From Melioribacter roseus P3M-2 (GTDB lineage Bacteria; Bacteroidota; Ignavibacteria; Ignavibacteriales; Melioribacteraceae): a stretch of 64,000 bases of DNA. The stretch is from the NCBI RefSeq assembly GCF_000279145.1, contig NC_018178.1, positions 806,001 through 870,000 on the forward strand, given 5' to 3'. Below the pieces are notes generated by a model that saw only the letters and a program-made list of their open reading frames with translations, made no database searches and was not told the origin of the DNA. This document shows, piece after piece, positions 18,544 through 28,322 of the stretch; the first letter of the stretch is position 1, and each line of letters opens with the position of its first letter. Position numbers and translations under genes: made by a program.

Positions 18544-19629
18544 TTAATTGTTTTTCTTGAAATCTTCCATAAACTGAACAAGTTCTTCAACGCCTTTTTT
18601 CGGGAAGGCGTTGTAGATTGAGGCTCTGATACCTCCTACGCTGCGATGGCCTTTTAGACCTTCGAAGCCTTTGCTTTTAGCTTCTTCGATAAATTTCTTT
18701 TCGAGTTCTTCGTTCGGAAGCCTGAACGTTACGTTCATCAAAGACCTGTCTTCTTTTACTACCGTTCCTTTATAATAACCGTCGCTCGAATCGATAGCGT
18801 CGTATAATATCTGAGCTTTTTCCTTGTTGCGTTTGTACATTTCGTCCAGACCGCCCATATTCAACAACCACTTAAATACCAATCCGGCCATATAAACGCC
18901 GAAAGTAGGCGGCGTATTGTAGAGCGAATTGTTTTCGACATGAACGCGGTAATTCAGATAAGTATGCAAATCGTCCGATGATCTTTCCAATAAATCCTTG
19001 CGTATAATAACAACTACGACGCCCGAGGGTCCGATATTTTTTTGAGCTCCAGCGTAAATTAACCCGTACTTGTTAATATCGATTTTTTTGTGAAGGATAT
19101 CGGAAGATGCGTCGCATACCAGAGGAACTCCGCCGGTATCCGGCTCGGTTTTCCACTGCGTTCCGTAGATTGTATTATTCGAAGTAAAGTGAACATAAGA
19201 AGCATCGGGGTCGAGTTTCAATTCGGACTGTTTCGGCAGTCTGTTGAAATTATCGCTTTCGGTCGAAGCAGCCACATTAACCGAACCTACGCGCTTGGCT
19301 TCTTTCATGGCTTTCTTTGCCCACGAACCGGTAATGATATAATCGGCTTTGTTTTTCGGGGGCATTAAATTCAAAGGCGCCATCGAAAATTGCAGCGTTG
19401 CGCCGCCCTGAAGAAACAAGACCGCGTAGTTATCGTTGATATCGAGTAATTTTCTCAAATCGGCTTCGGCTTCTTTGATTACCTGATCGAATATTTTTCC
19501 GCGGTGACTCATTTCCATAATACTCATACCGGCGCCTTTATAAGAATAGAGTTCTTTCTGAGCTTCGAGCAAAACTTCTTCCGGTAAAACGGCGGGTCCG
19601 GCGCTGAAATTATAAATTCTCTTTTCCAT
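18544..19629 (-). CDS. serC: Phosphoserine aminotransferase
   Basis: 361 residues, family length. It converts 3-phosphohydroxypyruvate and glutamate to phosphoserine in serine biosynthesis (and the related step for pyridoxal phosphate). The PLP lysine is K197 in YAGAQKNIGPSG. The N-terminus IYNFSAGPAVLPEEVL and the C-terminal GLKGHRSVGGIRASIYNAF are diagnostic. It is co-transcribed with the upstream DUF1015 gene (38-base gap), an association common in Bacteroidota. It needs glutamate, which gltBD in this window produces. Confidence 0.95.
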   Translation of the reverse strand: MEKRIYNFSAGPAVLPEEVLLEAQKELYSYKGAGMSIMEMSHRGKIFDQVIKEAEADLRKLLDINDNYAVLFLQGGATLQFSMAPLNLMPPKNKADYIITGSWAKKAMKEAKRVGSVNVAASTESDNFNRLPKQSELKLDPDASYVHFTSNNTIYGTQWKTEPDTGGVPLVCDASSDILHKKIDINKYGLIYAGAQKNIGPSGVVVVIIRKDLLERSSDDLHTYLNYRVHVENNSLYNTPPTFGVYMAGLVFKWLLNMGGLDEMYKRNKEKAQILYDAIDSSDGYYKGTVVKEDRSLMNVTFRLPNEELEKKFIEEAKSKGFEGLKGHRSVGGIRASIYNAFPKKGVEELVQFMEDFKKNN

Positions 19630-19667
19630 ACTTCACTCCTTTATATTAATGTCAGTTAGAAATCGCA

Positions 19668-20900
19668 TTAAATTAGGTGAACCAACAAACCGTCTCTTAA
19701 TTTCGGTTCGAACCAGGTCGATTTCGGAGGCATAATTTCACCCGCATCGGAAATATTTATCAAATCGTCAATCGATACCGGATACAAGGAAAATGCGACC
19801 TCGGCTTTGCCGGAATCGACTAAGCGAACAAGTTCTTCCGTTCCCCTGATGCCTCCGATAAAATCGATATTTGTGTCGGTGCGAGGATCTTCTATGCCCA
19901 AAACGGGATGCAATAAATAATTTTGCAGTATGCTTACATCGAGATTATCCCCGACAGTATTGCCCGGTTTTACATTTGCATTCGGTTTCAGGCTGTACCA
20001 TTTCCCCGACAAGTACATGCAATAATTTCTCTTAGCCTGAGGCGCGGGGTTATCGGTTTCTTCCACTTCAAAATTTATTTTTACTTTTTCCAGGAATTCG
20101 CTCTCCGGCATATTCAATTTATGAACCGCTCTGTTGTACGGCATTATTTTAAGCTGCTCTGCGGGAAAGAGAACCGCAAGGAAAAAGTTGTAATCTTCAT
20201 TGCCCGTGTGGGCTGGATTATTCTCCATCATGGTTTTACGGGCTCTGGCGGCGCTCGCGGCTCTGTGATGTCCGTCTGCTATATAAAGCGAATCAACCTT
20301 TTTCATCGCTTCGACAATAATATCGACCTTGTTATCGGGCGCTATCCAAACCGTATGCCGAACGCCGTCCGCCGCTTTGAAGTCGTAAACGGGTTTTTCA
20401 TTTTGTATTATTTGATTTACAGCGTCATTTATAACGTCGACGCCTTTATACGTCAGAAAAACGGGACCCGTTTGCGCTCTCGTCGTGACAATATGATTCG
20501 TGCGGTCGTCCTCTTTTACTTTTCTCGTCTTTTCATGTTTTTTAATAATATCTTGTTCATACTCATCAACCGAAAAAGTGGCAGCCAGTCCGATCTGAGA
20601 ATTTCCTTCTCTTATCAATCGGTACAAATAAATATGCGGTCGTTCGTCCTGCGCAAGCGGCGCTTCGTTTTTAAGGCGCTCCAGATTTTCTTTTGCTTTG
20701 GCGTAAACTTCGCTAGAATAAACGTCGATATCGGAAGGCATTTCGATTTCGGCGCGCGTTACTCTCAAAAAACTCAGCGGATTTCCTTTGGCGAGTTCCG
20801 CGGCTTCTTCCCTGTTTACTACGTCATAGGGAACGCTTGCAACCAGATGGGCGACTTTTTCGTGCGGTCTTAGCGCTTTGAACGGACGTATGAGAGCCAT
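19668..20900 (-). CDS. DUF1015 family protein
   Basis: 410 residues, full length for DUF1015 (IRPFKALRPHEKVAHLVASVPYDVV at the start, YIADGHHRAASAARA in the middle). The conserved ADGHHR histidines suggest a metal or phosphate site, but no activity is established that I can cite. It lies directly upstream of serC on the same transcript, a recurrent pairing that suggests a link to serine or phosphoserine metabolism. Start ATG 20900 with AAGGGGAAG just upstream. Confidence 0.88.
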   Translation of the reverse strand: MALIRPFKALRPHEKVAHLVASVPYDVVNREEAAELAKGNPLSFLRVTRAEIEMPSDIDVYSSEVYAKAKENLERLKNEAPLAQDERPHIYLYRLIREGNSQIGLAATFSVDEYEQDIIKKHEKTRKVKEDDRTNHIVTTRAQTGPVFLTYKGVDVINDAVNQIIQNEKPVYDFKAADGVRHTVWIAPDNKVDIIVEAMKKVDSLYIADGHHRAASAARARKTMMENNPAHTGNEDYNFFLAVLFPAEQLKIMPYNRAVHKLNMPESEFLEKVKINFEVEETDNPAPQAKRNYCMYLSGKWYSLKPNANVKPGNTVGDNLDVSILQNYLLHPVLGIEDPRTDTNIDFIGGIRGTEELVRLVDSGKAEVAFSLYPVSIDDLINISDAGEIMPPKSTWFEPKLRDGLLVHLI

Positions 20901-20951
20901 AACTTCCCCTTTTTTATAAATCGAAAAAATTCGTAAAAGAAAAATAGCATA

Positions 20952-20980
20952 TAAAAGTATTATTGTAAAACTTGTCGCAA
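20952..20980 (-). promoter_or_regulatory. Candidate promoter for DUF1015-serC
   Basis: On the minus strand TTG (20980-20978), an 18-base spacer, then TACTTTTA (20959-20952), one mismatch from TAnnTTTG. It lies about 50 bases upstream of the DUF1015 start. Sequence match only. Confidence 0.3.
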
Positions 20981-20990
20981 GCTAAATTTA

Positions 20991-21446
20991 TTATTCATTA
21001 CCAAGAGAGGAGCCTAATTTTTTAAGAAGCTTCCCCAGTTTTTTCTGTTCTTCCTGAGTCAAAACGGACATAAGCCGGGTTATATGAAAGGCATGCTGAA
21101 TAAATATCTCCTCGAAAGTTTTTCTCCCTTTGGGACTCAGATCTACAAGCACCGCTCTGCGGTCTTGCGGGTCATGTCGTCTTTCAATAAATCCGAGTTT
21201 CTCAGCGTTGTCCAGAACAACGGTCATATTGCCGCCGGTGGCAAGAATTTTTTTACAAATATCGCCGACCTTCAATGGGCCCAGGTGTCCGAGCGCTTCA
21301 ATAACCGCAAATTGAGCTTGAGTCAACCCGTACTTTTTGATGTCTTCATTTGTCAGACGGCTGAATATGGAGTAGGCTCTGGCAAGTTTAATCCAGGTAT
21401 TCAGCGCGAGTTCTGTTTTTTTGTCGTATTTTTTGTGATTTTTCAT
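20991..21446 (-). CDS. MarR-family transcriptional regulator
   Basis: 151 residues from ATG 21446; an upstream TTG at 21479 is less likely. It has a winged helix-turn-helix of MarR type: helix-rich start (ALNTWIKLARAYSIFSRL), recognition region (LTQAQFAVIEALGHLGPLKV) and the wing LGFIERRHDPQDRRAVLVDL. MarR dimers usually repress neighbouring or divergent genes and respond to small aromatic ligands; the divergent DUF2203 gene begins 134 bases away. The ligand is unknown. Confidence 0.9.
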   Translation of the reverse strand: MKNHKKYDKKTELALNTWIKLARAYSIFSRLTNEDIKKYGLTQAQFAVIEALGHLGPLKVGDICKKILATGGNMTVVLDNAEKLGFIERRHDPQDRRAVLVDLSPKGRKTFEEIFIQHAFHITRLMSVLTQEEQKKLGKLLKKLGSSLGNE

Positions 21447-21580
21447 TCGATTTTCGCCGTTTATTTCGATAATATACAAAACTTAAAATAATTTATACGG
21501 TTTTTATTTTCTTTTATGCCAAATTTTATTAACATTAAAGAGACATTATTTGATTAAAGACTGCGCGAAAGGAAAAACGG

Positions 21581-21958
21581 GTGGAAACACAAGTAAAATA
21601 TTTCACGGTAGCGGAAGCCAACAGGACGCTGCCGCTCGTTAAGAGAATAGTAAGAGACATAATCAACACCGCATACGAAATACGGTCGAAGTCGGATTTG
21701 CTTGGCGGTCATTATCATGGCAATCCGGATATTCTAAAAATGAGTTCGCAGATAAACGAATACATAAAGGAACTCGAAGAGATTGGCTGCTTATACAAGG
21801 ACTGGAATTTTCAGATCGGGCTGGTAGATTTTCCCGCTCTTATAAACGATAAAGAAGTTTATCTCTGCTGGCGAAGCGACGAAAAGGAGATTAAGTTTTA
21901 TCACGAATTAACAAACGGGTATTCGGACAGAAAACCGATACCGCCCGAATACCTCTGA
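21581..21958 (+). CDS. DUF2203 family protein
   Basis: 125 residues, starting with GTG 21581 behind AAAGGAAAAA. The N-terminus VKYFTVAEANRTLPLVKRIV and the C-terminal DKEVYLCWRSDEKEIKFYHE match DUF2203, a small helical family of unknown role. It is a single gene, divergent from the MarR regulator and convergent with osmC after 5 bases with no obvious terminator. Confidence 0.85.
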   Translation: METQVKYFTVAEANRTLPLVKRIVRDIINTAYEIRSKSDLLGGHYHGNPDILKMSSQINEYIKELEEIGCLYKDWNFQIGLVDFPALINDKEVYLCWRSDEKEIKFYHELTNGYSDRKPIPPEYL

Positions 21959-21963
21959 TCAGA

Positions 21964-22395
21964 CTACTTCTTTTCTTCTTCAATTCTATAAGAATGCGTA
22001 ATTTCCACCGATTTTTGTAACATCGCAGTTACGCTGCAATAGGTTTTCTGGGACAATTCGATTGCCCTTTCCACGGCTTCCTTCGGTATATCTTTTCCGT
22101 AGAATACATATTCGAGATGAATTTTAGTAAATACCTGCGGGTGAGTTTCCTGAACCTCGGCTTTAATATTCATTTCGAAAGAGTCGAACTTTACTTTTTT
22201 CTTTTTCAATATTACCGCCACATCGCTTCCCGTACATCCGCCGAGCGCAATTAAAATAAGTTCCTTGGGACGAATTGCCGCGTCGCTTCCTCCGAATTGC
22301 TCGGGTCCGTCCATCGTTACCCAATGATTCGAATCCGTCTTGCCTAAAAACGTTACTCCCTCGATATGTTTAACTATTGCTGTTTTGGTTGCCAT
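21964..22395 (-). CDS. OsmC/Ohr-type peroxiredoxin-like protein
   Basis: 143 residues. Two redox cysteines, C54 (ALGGCTGSDVAVIL) and C120 (KTYCSVTAML), are placed as in the OsmC family, whose members reduce organic peroxides with thiol donors. The RPKELILIALGGCTG stretch is typical of the YhfA-like branch, which is less well characterised than Ohr. It is followed on the same strand by a small membrane protein gene 63 bases upstream. Cytoplasmic; no signal. Confidence 0.88.
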   Translation of the reverse strand: MATKTAIVKHIEGVTFLGKTDSNHWVTMDGPEQFGGSDAAIRPKELILIALGGCTGSDVAVILKKKKVKFDSFEMNIKAEVQETHPQVFTKIHLEYVFYGKDIPKEAVERAIELSQKTYCSVTAMLQKSVEITHSYRIEEEKK

Positions 22396-22458
22396 TGATT
22401 CCTCTTATTTTGTTCAATTATTTTCTATAAGGTAAGATGAACAATAATCAATTCGGTT

Positions 22459-22680
22459 TCACTTTCGGAAAAGATATAATATCAAAGAAATAATTATGCT
22501 GATAATTATTGAAGTAGCCAGCGGGAAATAAATTGTATAATTTTTTCCTTTGACAGTAATATCGCCGGGCAATTTTCCGATATAAGGGATTTTACCGAAG
22601 AAGATTAACAAAAGTCCGACGACGAGCAAAACGATTCCGCCGACAACAAGAATTTTTCCGAGAGTCTGAAATTCATTCAT
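22459..22680 (-). CDS. DUF2905 small membrane protein
   Basis: 73 residues with two transmembrane helices (LVVGGIVLLVVGLLLIFFG and IYFPLATSIIISIIISLILY) separated by IPYIGKLPGDITVKGKN, the hallmark of DUF2905. Function unknown. It lies 42 bases downstream of the giant aminotransferase/PEPC-like gene on the same strand, so it may belong to that transcript. Confidence 0.85.
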   Translation of the reverse strand: MNEFQTLGKILVVGGIVLLVVGLLLIFFGKIPYIGKLPGDITVKGKNYTIYFPLATSIIISIIISLILYLFRK

Positions 22681-22722
22681 CTTATCTTCCCCTCGTTAAT
22701 TTTTACTTAGTCAAATTTAGCG

Positions 22723-25700
22723 TCAACCGTTTTCACCTGCAAGGCGAGCTATCTGCAACAGATAGAACTTCAGTTTATCCTGATCTTTCGGAGAGAGCGC
22801 TTGCTCTTCAATCTTAATAATTCTTTCGACTTCTTTCAATGCGCGAATAATATTAATCGGAACTTCAACCATCTCCTGAGAGATAGCGGAAAGATATTCG
22901 ACTGCAGCCGAAAGGAATTGCTGCATGTTGTCGTCAAAAGAAGATTTGGCGAATTGTGGCGCGGCTTTCAATTTTTTCGGGGAAAAGAGATACTCTTTAT
23001 AAGAAGAACTCGACGATATTGAATAGAGAGCAATTGCAAGTTCGACAAAGCTTGCCACTCGTTGATAGACCGGTTCTTCGAGTAAATCCCATATTTTCCT
23101 GCGCCACATTCGGATTTCTTCGGGGATTTTCATTAAGCACTTTATTTCCTCAAGCCATTTCTCGTCGACATCCCCTTTAATGTCTTTTAATATCTCTTCG
23201 ACGTCGGTATTAAACAAATTCTTTTGCAAAAGCACCGCGACATCAGGTCTTAGAGTGGGCAACAAGTCCGGAATAAAATTATCGCCTTCAAAGAATTCCG
23301 CCACTTCCAGTCCGTGTCTTCTCAAGAGTTCTTTCTGGAAATAGCTCAAATAATTGTGCATCGAGTCGATATCTTCGCGAAGCGCAATCAATGCTGAGTT
23401 GCCCGCCGGAAAAGCTTTTTCCATTTTACTCAAATATTTCAAATCGACGTCGTGATAGATTCTGAGCGTTTGAAGCATTTCATAAACCGGAAGTTTGGGC
23501 AAAATACGTTCCGATATCAAATAGATCGGTTCGCCTTCGGTAAATTCTCGCTGCGAAAAATTGTTGAGGGCGCGGAACAATCCCGTTGTCAACTGGTTAA
23601 TGCCCAGTATGACGCTCTGAGACTGATTGTGCGATATAGCCCGCAGAAGACTTCCGTATTTCGAAAACGGTATTGTGCCTGCAATTTTCTCAAGAATTTT
23701 TTGACCGGCGCCTTCGCCGACTCCTTGCCCCGGCCGCACGGTGGGACGATCGCGTAAAGGCGGCGTTGTTCTCCCGATAAAATATGATATCAGATGAATT
23801 CCCACCACGTCTTCGTCTCTGCCGTATAAAATCTGCCGGAAATTCTCACGGTGCAGATTCAGGAATTCGTTGAATATTTCGTCTTTCTTGCCGACTGTAA
23901 GTCGCTCAAGCTCCTGCAAACCTCTCGTTTTGAATTGGAGCCTTGTTTCCGACAAAGGTTCGCCCGCTCTTTGGATCTCTTTTTCGTTGAATTTTTGAGC
24001 TTCCATAACATGGAATAGCAGCTGCGCTCTTTGAGCGGTTGTAATATATCTCAGCTTTTCGGAGATATTGCTCTGGAAAGTCCGCAGGTCGCCGCCTGCA
24101 AAGACTCCCAACAACGGCGTGGTTGCATATTGAGTGCTCTTACGCGTCGATTCTGCCAGGTATTTATTAAAACGGTTTTGGGACAGATACGAATCGACAA
24201 ACAATTCTTTTCCTGCAACTTCCGAATAATACCCGCCCTGACGCTGCATCGGCTCGCCGCTGCCCATTTTCATTCGGACCCGCCCTATCAAATTATGAGA
24301 CGCCAGCCAAGTGGTCAATTCGTATTTCGACTCCCTGTAAAGATTCATACCCATCGCCTGTCCCACCTGCTGACTCAAATCAGAACCCGCGACAAAAATT
24401 TCCGTAATAATTTCATTGAAACGATCGGCTGTATCCTGATTCATTCTTCTGCTCTGGAAAGAATATTCCCAAATTCTGTCGAGATAATTCTTTATGTTTC
24501 TTACAGAATCGAGGTCTTCGAAGAGCGGCACCAGCCATACGCCGGGCAAGTCGAGATTGTGGTTTTCCCTTAAAATTTCTTCGCGTTTCGATCTCATTTT
24601 ACGGTCGAGCGATATCAACGCCTCCGGTTTCGTGGTCATGCTCACCTGAAGAGCCAATACCATTCCCGGGTTTCCGTACTTAGCCGCAATTTCATTAATT
24701 TCATTTATATTATGCACCGTTGTATCGATGGCAAATTGATCCTGAGCCGTAATCAGTTTTTGATGAATACGAGGAGTAACGACGAATCTTCTCAACAGGT
24801 CTCTGTACATTAGAGTTTCAAGGAGCAGTCGCTTGTCCGAAAGATTATTCATTATTTCCGGAATATTTGAGCGCAACGTCTTACGCAGTCTTTTATTTAG
24901 ATCGAAGTAATATTCGAGCGTGTTTCTTCTTTTAATTCTCAGGTCGAGCATTTTCCTTTCGAGGCGGTCGTTATGATGCCACAAAAGCGTGAGCGGGTCC
25001 TGAGCAATATGAAGTTTCATTCCGAGTTTTCTCAATTTACCCGGCTGCAAATTGAACGGCAGAGTGCCGCGGTATCTCTTTTCGAGCTGATGAGTTAGTT
25101 GAGTAATCTGGTTCAACAGCGCCGTAAACCGCTTGTTTCGTTGAGGAAGTTTTTCCAATTCCCGAATAAGATATTCGTCGAGTCTAAGCGACTGATTGTT
25201 CTTTAGCAGCATTTCCAATATTCTCGCCTGACGGACTATATTTTCGATTAAAACAAAAGCCACCAGGCTGTGTCCCTGCCCGGAAGGTCGATTGCTGCCG
25301 TCCCAGTCGCCCCAGAAAGACAGGAAGGTTTCGTACTTGCGGTCGGAATAGAGCCCGATAAAATTTTCCGCCGAAATCATTGCATTTAAATCGAGTATCA
25401 ACTCCTGAGGCTCTTCGCTCGATACAATTGCCACGTTTAATCCCAGATATTCTCTTGCAAGCTCTTCTTTCAACTTTTCCAGTTCGCTTTCCTGAATCCG
25501 GTTTCCCCTCAGTAAATTTTCGATAATCCTTTCGGCAATTAAATCCGTTTTAATAGAATACATTTGCGTCGGATGGACTGTTCTGTCGAACATTCTTGTG
25601 CGGAAAGCGCTCTTTCGTCTTTCGAGCGAATCTTTATAAAATTCTCTTTCCAGAATAGATTCGAATTTATTCTGATTTTCCGAAAGAATAAATCCCGCAA

Positions 25701-28314
25701 ACTCGTTTACGTACGATTGAAGTTCTTCGAATCTGTTTCTGTAAACGGATAATTTGTAAGGAATAAATTCGTTGAGGAATTTCTTTTTATTAAACGAAAA
25801 ATCCGCTCCGCCGTTTATTTTATTCAGATGACCCGTAAAAATATGTTCGATATTGTCGAGAATGCGTTTCTCCAGCGCTTTCCAGTCGTCCGAAAAATCT
25901 GCGAGTACGATCTTTTTCTTCAGATTAAGCTTCTTCACTTCGAATTCGCGCTTATTATAATTTGCGGATTCTTCGGCGATCATTCTGTTCAGATCGATTA
26001 AAACACGACGAGTTTTACGCGCAAGGATGTCGGCGCCGTCAGAACCGCCGAGCGTTAGCCTGAATGATTTTCTGCCAGTCTCGAAACCTTTTTCCGTTCT
26101 CGCAAATGTCGAAAGCGGAACAAGTCCGATTCCCTGTCTTGCAAGTCCCGAAGCGAGCCAGTCGAGCGATAATCCTGCCGGCAAATTTTCGATTATCATC
26201 TGAGGATACATACTTCCTGCCGGCGGTTTTATTTTTATGTTGAATCTGTTTCTATCCGCAGGAAGGTCTTCGGCGGCTTCGGCTATTGCATTGCTCCTTT
26301 CGTAAAATATCCTGTTACGGAATTTATGATACGCTTTGACGTCTTCCACTTTATTACGGTAGAGCAGATAAGAAATAAAAATTGCCGAAACGTTATCGCG
26401 AAATGTATCGATTATATTTTTGAATTTATCCCGTAGTTCGGGGAGTCGAATTTCGGCAACCGACAATCGGGCGCCAGCGAATGAATCGGTTTTCGACATC
26501 GAATGAATCGTAACGACAAACTTTTCTTTTTCGCCCGTTATATAGCCTTCTTCAACAAGTTCATTGCACAATTGTCGCAGAGTGTCTACTTTTTCCAATT
26601 CCGGAGATGGTTTCACATTTTGGTACGAAAGGTCGTCGATCACCGTAATTTCTTTTTCGAGCAGCCACTTGAGCAGTTCTTTCAAATCATTTCTGTCGAA
26701 TATTTGTCCTGTGGCGTTATGAGGATTGTTTAACACAACCGCGCCGTATTTCTTCCAACCGGAATCATTCGAAATTTTGTTTCGAACTGCGTTTATTATT
26801 GCGTCAATATCGATCTGGAAATTATTTTTTAAGGGAACCGTTACTACTTCGGGAAAACAATGTTCGTAAGTCCAGCTGAGGTCGGGAATAATAACTTCCC
26901 GAATTCCGCAATGGAATCCGAGTATGCTTAGGGCTGTTCTCGAAGAACCGCTGACTACCAGGCAGTCCCCAAGTTTATATTCCGGATGATGGTTGATAAA
27001 TGCGCTCAGGTACGACGCTTTGAGGTCTTTTTTCCAATCCGGGTTGTTAAAATTTTCCGTCATTTCGTCGAACAGTTCGATCGCGTTGTACGAAGCAAAT
27101 CTGTCGTAACTGATTTTCGAGGAAAATCTTTCCCTCGCATCCAAATGGGAGTTGAATTTTTGTATAATTCCGTTAATCTTTTTTTCTATTTCACTGCCTT
27201 TCGATTCGGCAATAGTACCTATAATTTTTTCTGCCGCAGCGGCGATGTCGGAAAGCGGTTCGAATCCGAATTTAATCGATTCCCCTTCGATATCGGCTTC
27301 GATATCGAGGTCTATCGACTCCTCTTCTTCCTTGATTCCGTTCTTCAGTAAATAATTCAACAATGTTATTTCAGTCGAAGACGGCGTTCCTTTCAGTTTG
27401 AAGTGCACGTTTTCGAGAACTTTAATAAACTCATGATTGCCGGCGATAAAAACGAGCGAAAAACCTTTTAACTTTTTCGAAAACGCCGAAGGAGTGATAA
27501 AACGAAGAACGCGGTTCATCATTTTGGCTTCGCGAGCCAGCGACAGGTGATTTGGAGCGTTATTTATTTCTACAAAAAAAAGAGGATGTTCTAAACTCAG
27601 ATTCCTTAAACGTCTCCTTGTCTCTTCGTTGGTAATACTGCCCAGTATAAGAAACTTTGGAAGACTATCGTTATTGAAGAGCCGGGTCAATTGAGGCAGA
27701 AGGGCGTCTTCCGTCTTTCCCAGATTGTGAAAACGAACGCCTTCAAAGTTTTTAAGATGCGCAGGAATTTCGTAATCGTACAAAAGAACATCGGCAGGCA
27801 GATTGACTAAAAACTCCGAAATCGAATGGAGAAGAACGCGCAGAGTTTCGGCAATTCCGTTCGATGCAATGATTATTTCTCTTTTGCCCGATTTTGCGCC
27901 CGTATCGTATGAAAGCGGGTCCTGCTGTTTATGCGAAAGCCAGTCATTAAAAAAATCGATTATAAATTCCGGCTTCGATTTAACATAGCCGCCTCGCGGC
28001 GAATACGGAGCCGCTCTTTTAATAAGCTCCGCAATCAGTTTTACTTTCCGGATGTCATTTTCCGAACAGTTTAATTCGCGGCAAAATTCTTCGGGATTTT
28101 CAATCGAAAATTTCTCGTCGAGCAGTCCGACGTTCATAGCCAGGCGCATATAAAGAGAGTGAAGCCGGTCGTCCTGCACCGGATTTCCGATATGGAAATT
28201 AACTCTCTCCTGAACCGGCACGGAAGAAGCGGCGGTCGATTCGCTTATTTCCGAGACTTTCGCCGCTTTAATCGGTTTCAGTTCAAAAAGCAACAGCGGA
28301 TCTTTTGAATTCAT
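22723..28314 (-). CDS. Giant fusion: degenerate aminotransferase + aminotransferase + PEP-carboxylase-like domain
   Basis: 1863 residues, cytoplasmic. Residues about 35-320 look like a worn fold-type I aminotransferase (GNPV 43-46, PYSPRGGY 103-110, SAFSKK 276-281) lacking the usual Asn and Asp. Residues about 400-770 are an apparently complete PLP aminotransferase: GSSRTAL 456-462, WTY 481-483, NNPHNATG 529-536, D560/D561, SMSKTDSFAGAR with K608 and R616, and R752. Residues about 890-1620 follow the order of PEP carboxylase motifs: HPTQ 914-917, WGDWDGSNRP 1001-1010, VPLFEDLDS 1262-1270, GSDLSQQVG 1310-1318, GSGEPMQRQGG 1351-1361, GDLRTFQSNISEKLRY 1408-1423 and LRAISHNQSQS 1557-1567. His and the two metal acids appear kept, while the lysine and one arginine of the substrate pocket appear replaced. 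The final 240 residues are helical and unassigned. It is co-transcribed after an SPFH gene (8-base gap). Activity is not known. Confidence 0.7.
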   Translation of the reverse strand: MNSKDPLLLFELKPIKAAKVSEISESTAASSVPVQERVNFHIGNPVQDDRLHSLYMRLAMNVGLLDEKFSIENPEEFCRELNCSENDIRKVKLIAELIKRAAPYSPRGGYVKSKPEFIIDFFNDWLSHKQQDPLSYDTGAKSGKREIIIASNGIAETLRVLLHSISEFLVNLPADVLLYDYEIPAHLKNFEGVRFHNLGKTEDALLPQLTRLFNNDSLPKFLILGSITNEETRRRLRNLSLEHPLFFVEINNAPNHLSLAREAKMMNRVLRFITPSAFSKKLKGFSLVFIAGNHEFIKVLENVHFKLKGTPSSTEITLLNYLLKNGIKEEEESIDLDIEADIEGESIKFGFEPLSDIAAAAEKIIGTIAESKGSEIEKKINGIIQKFNSHLDARERFSSKISYDRFASYNAIELFDEMTENFNNPDWKKDLKASYLSAFINHHPEYKLGDCLVVSGSSRTALSILGFHCGIREVIIPDLSWTYEHCFPEVVTVPLKNNFQIDIDAIINAVRNKISNDSGWKKYGAVVLNNPHNATGQIFDRNDLKELLKWLLEKEITVIDDLSYQNVKPSPELEKVDTLRQLCNELVEEGYITGEKEKFVVTIHSMSKTDSFAGARLSVAEIRLPELRDKFKNIIDTFRDNVSAIFISYLLYRNKVEDVKAYHKFRNRIFYERSNAIAEAAEDLPADRNRFNIKIKPPAGSMYPQMIIENLPAGLSLDWLASGLARQGIGLVPLSTFARTEKGFETGRKSFRLTLGGSDGADILARKTRRVLIDLNRMIAEESANYNKREFEVKKLNLKKKIVLADFSDDWKALEKRILDNIEHIFTGHLNKINGGADFSFNKKKFLNEFIPYKLSVYRNRFEELQSYVNEFAGFILSENQNKFESILEREFYKDSLERRKSAFRTRMFDRTVHPTQMYSIKTDLIAERIIENLLRGNRIQESELEKLKEELAREYLGLNVAIVSSEEPQELILDLNAMISAENFIGLYSDRKYETFLSFWGDWDGSNRPSGQGHSLVAFVLIENIVRQARILEMLLKNNQSLRLDEYLIRELEKLPQRNKRFTALLNQITQLTHQLEKRYRGTLPFNLQPGKLRKLGMKLHIAQDPLTLLWHHNDRLERKMLDLRIKRRNTLEYYFDLNKRLRKTLRSNIPEIMNNLSDKRLLLETLMYRDLLRRFVVTPRIHQKLITAQDQFAIDTTVHNINEINEIAAKYGNPGMVLALQVSMTTKPEALISLDRKMRSKREEILRENHNLDLPGVWLVPLFEDLDSVRNIKNYLDRIWEYSFQSRRMNQDTADRFNEIITEIFVAGSDLSQQVGQAMGMNLYRESKYELTTWLASHNLIGRVRMKMGSGEPMQRQGGYYSEVAGKELFVDSYLSQNRFNKYLAESTRKSTQYATTPLLGVFAGGDLRTFQSNISEKLRYITTAQRAQLLFHVMEAQKFNEKEIQRAGEPLSETRLQFKTRGLQELERLTVGKKDEIFNEFLNLHRENFRQILYGRDEDVVGIHLISYFIGRTTPPLRDRPTVRPGQGVGEGAGQKILEKIAGTIPFSKYGSLLRAISHNQSQSVILGINQLTTGLFRALNNFSQREFTEGEPIYLISERILPKLPVYEMLQTLRIYHDVDLKYLSKMEKAFPAGNSALIALREDIDSMHNYLSYFQKELLRRHGLEVAEFFEGDNFIPDLLPTLRPDVAVLLQKNLFNTDVEEILKDIKGDVDEKWLEEIKCLMKIPEEIRMWRRKIWDLLEEPVYQRVASFVELAIALYSISSSSSYKEYLFSPKKLKAAPQFAKSSFDDNMQQFLSAAVEYLSAISQEMVEVPINIIRALKEVERIIKIEEQALSPKDQDKLKFYLLQIARLAGENG

Positions 28315-28322
28315 TCTGATAG

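Noticed and set aside
19923-20873. 316-codon plus-strand open frame inside the DUF1015 gene
   Set aside because: Fully antisense to a complete DUF1015 protein; composition (Phe, Arg, Tyr rich) is typical of antisense frames in this genome.
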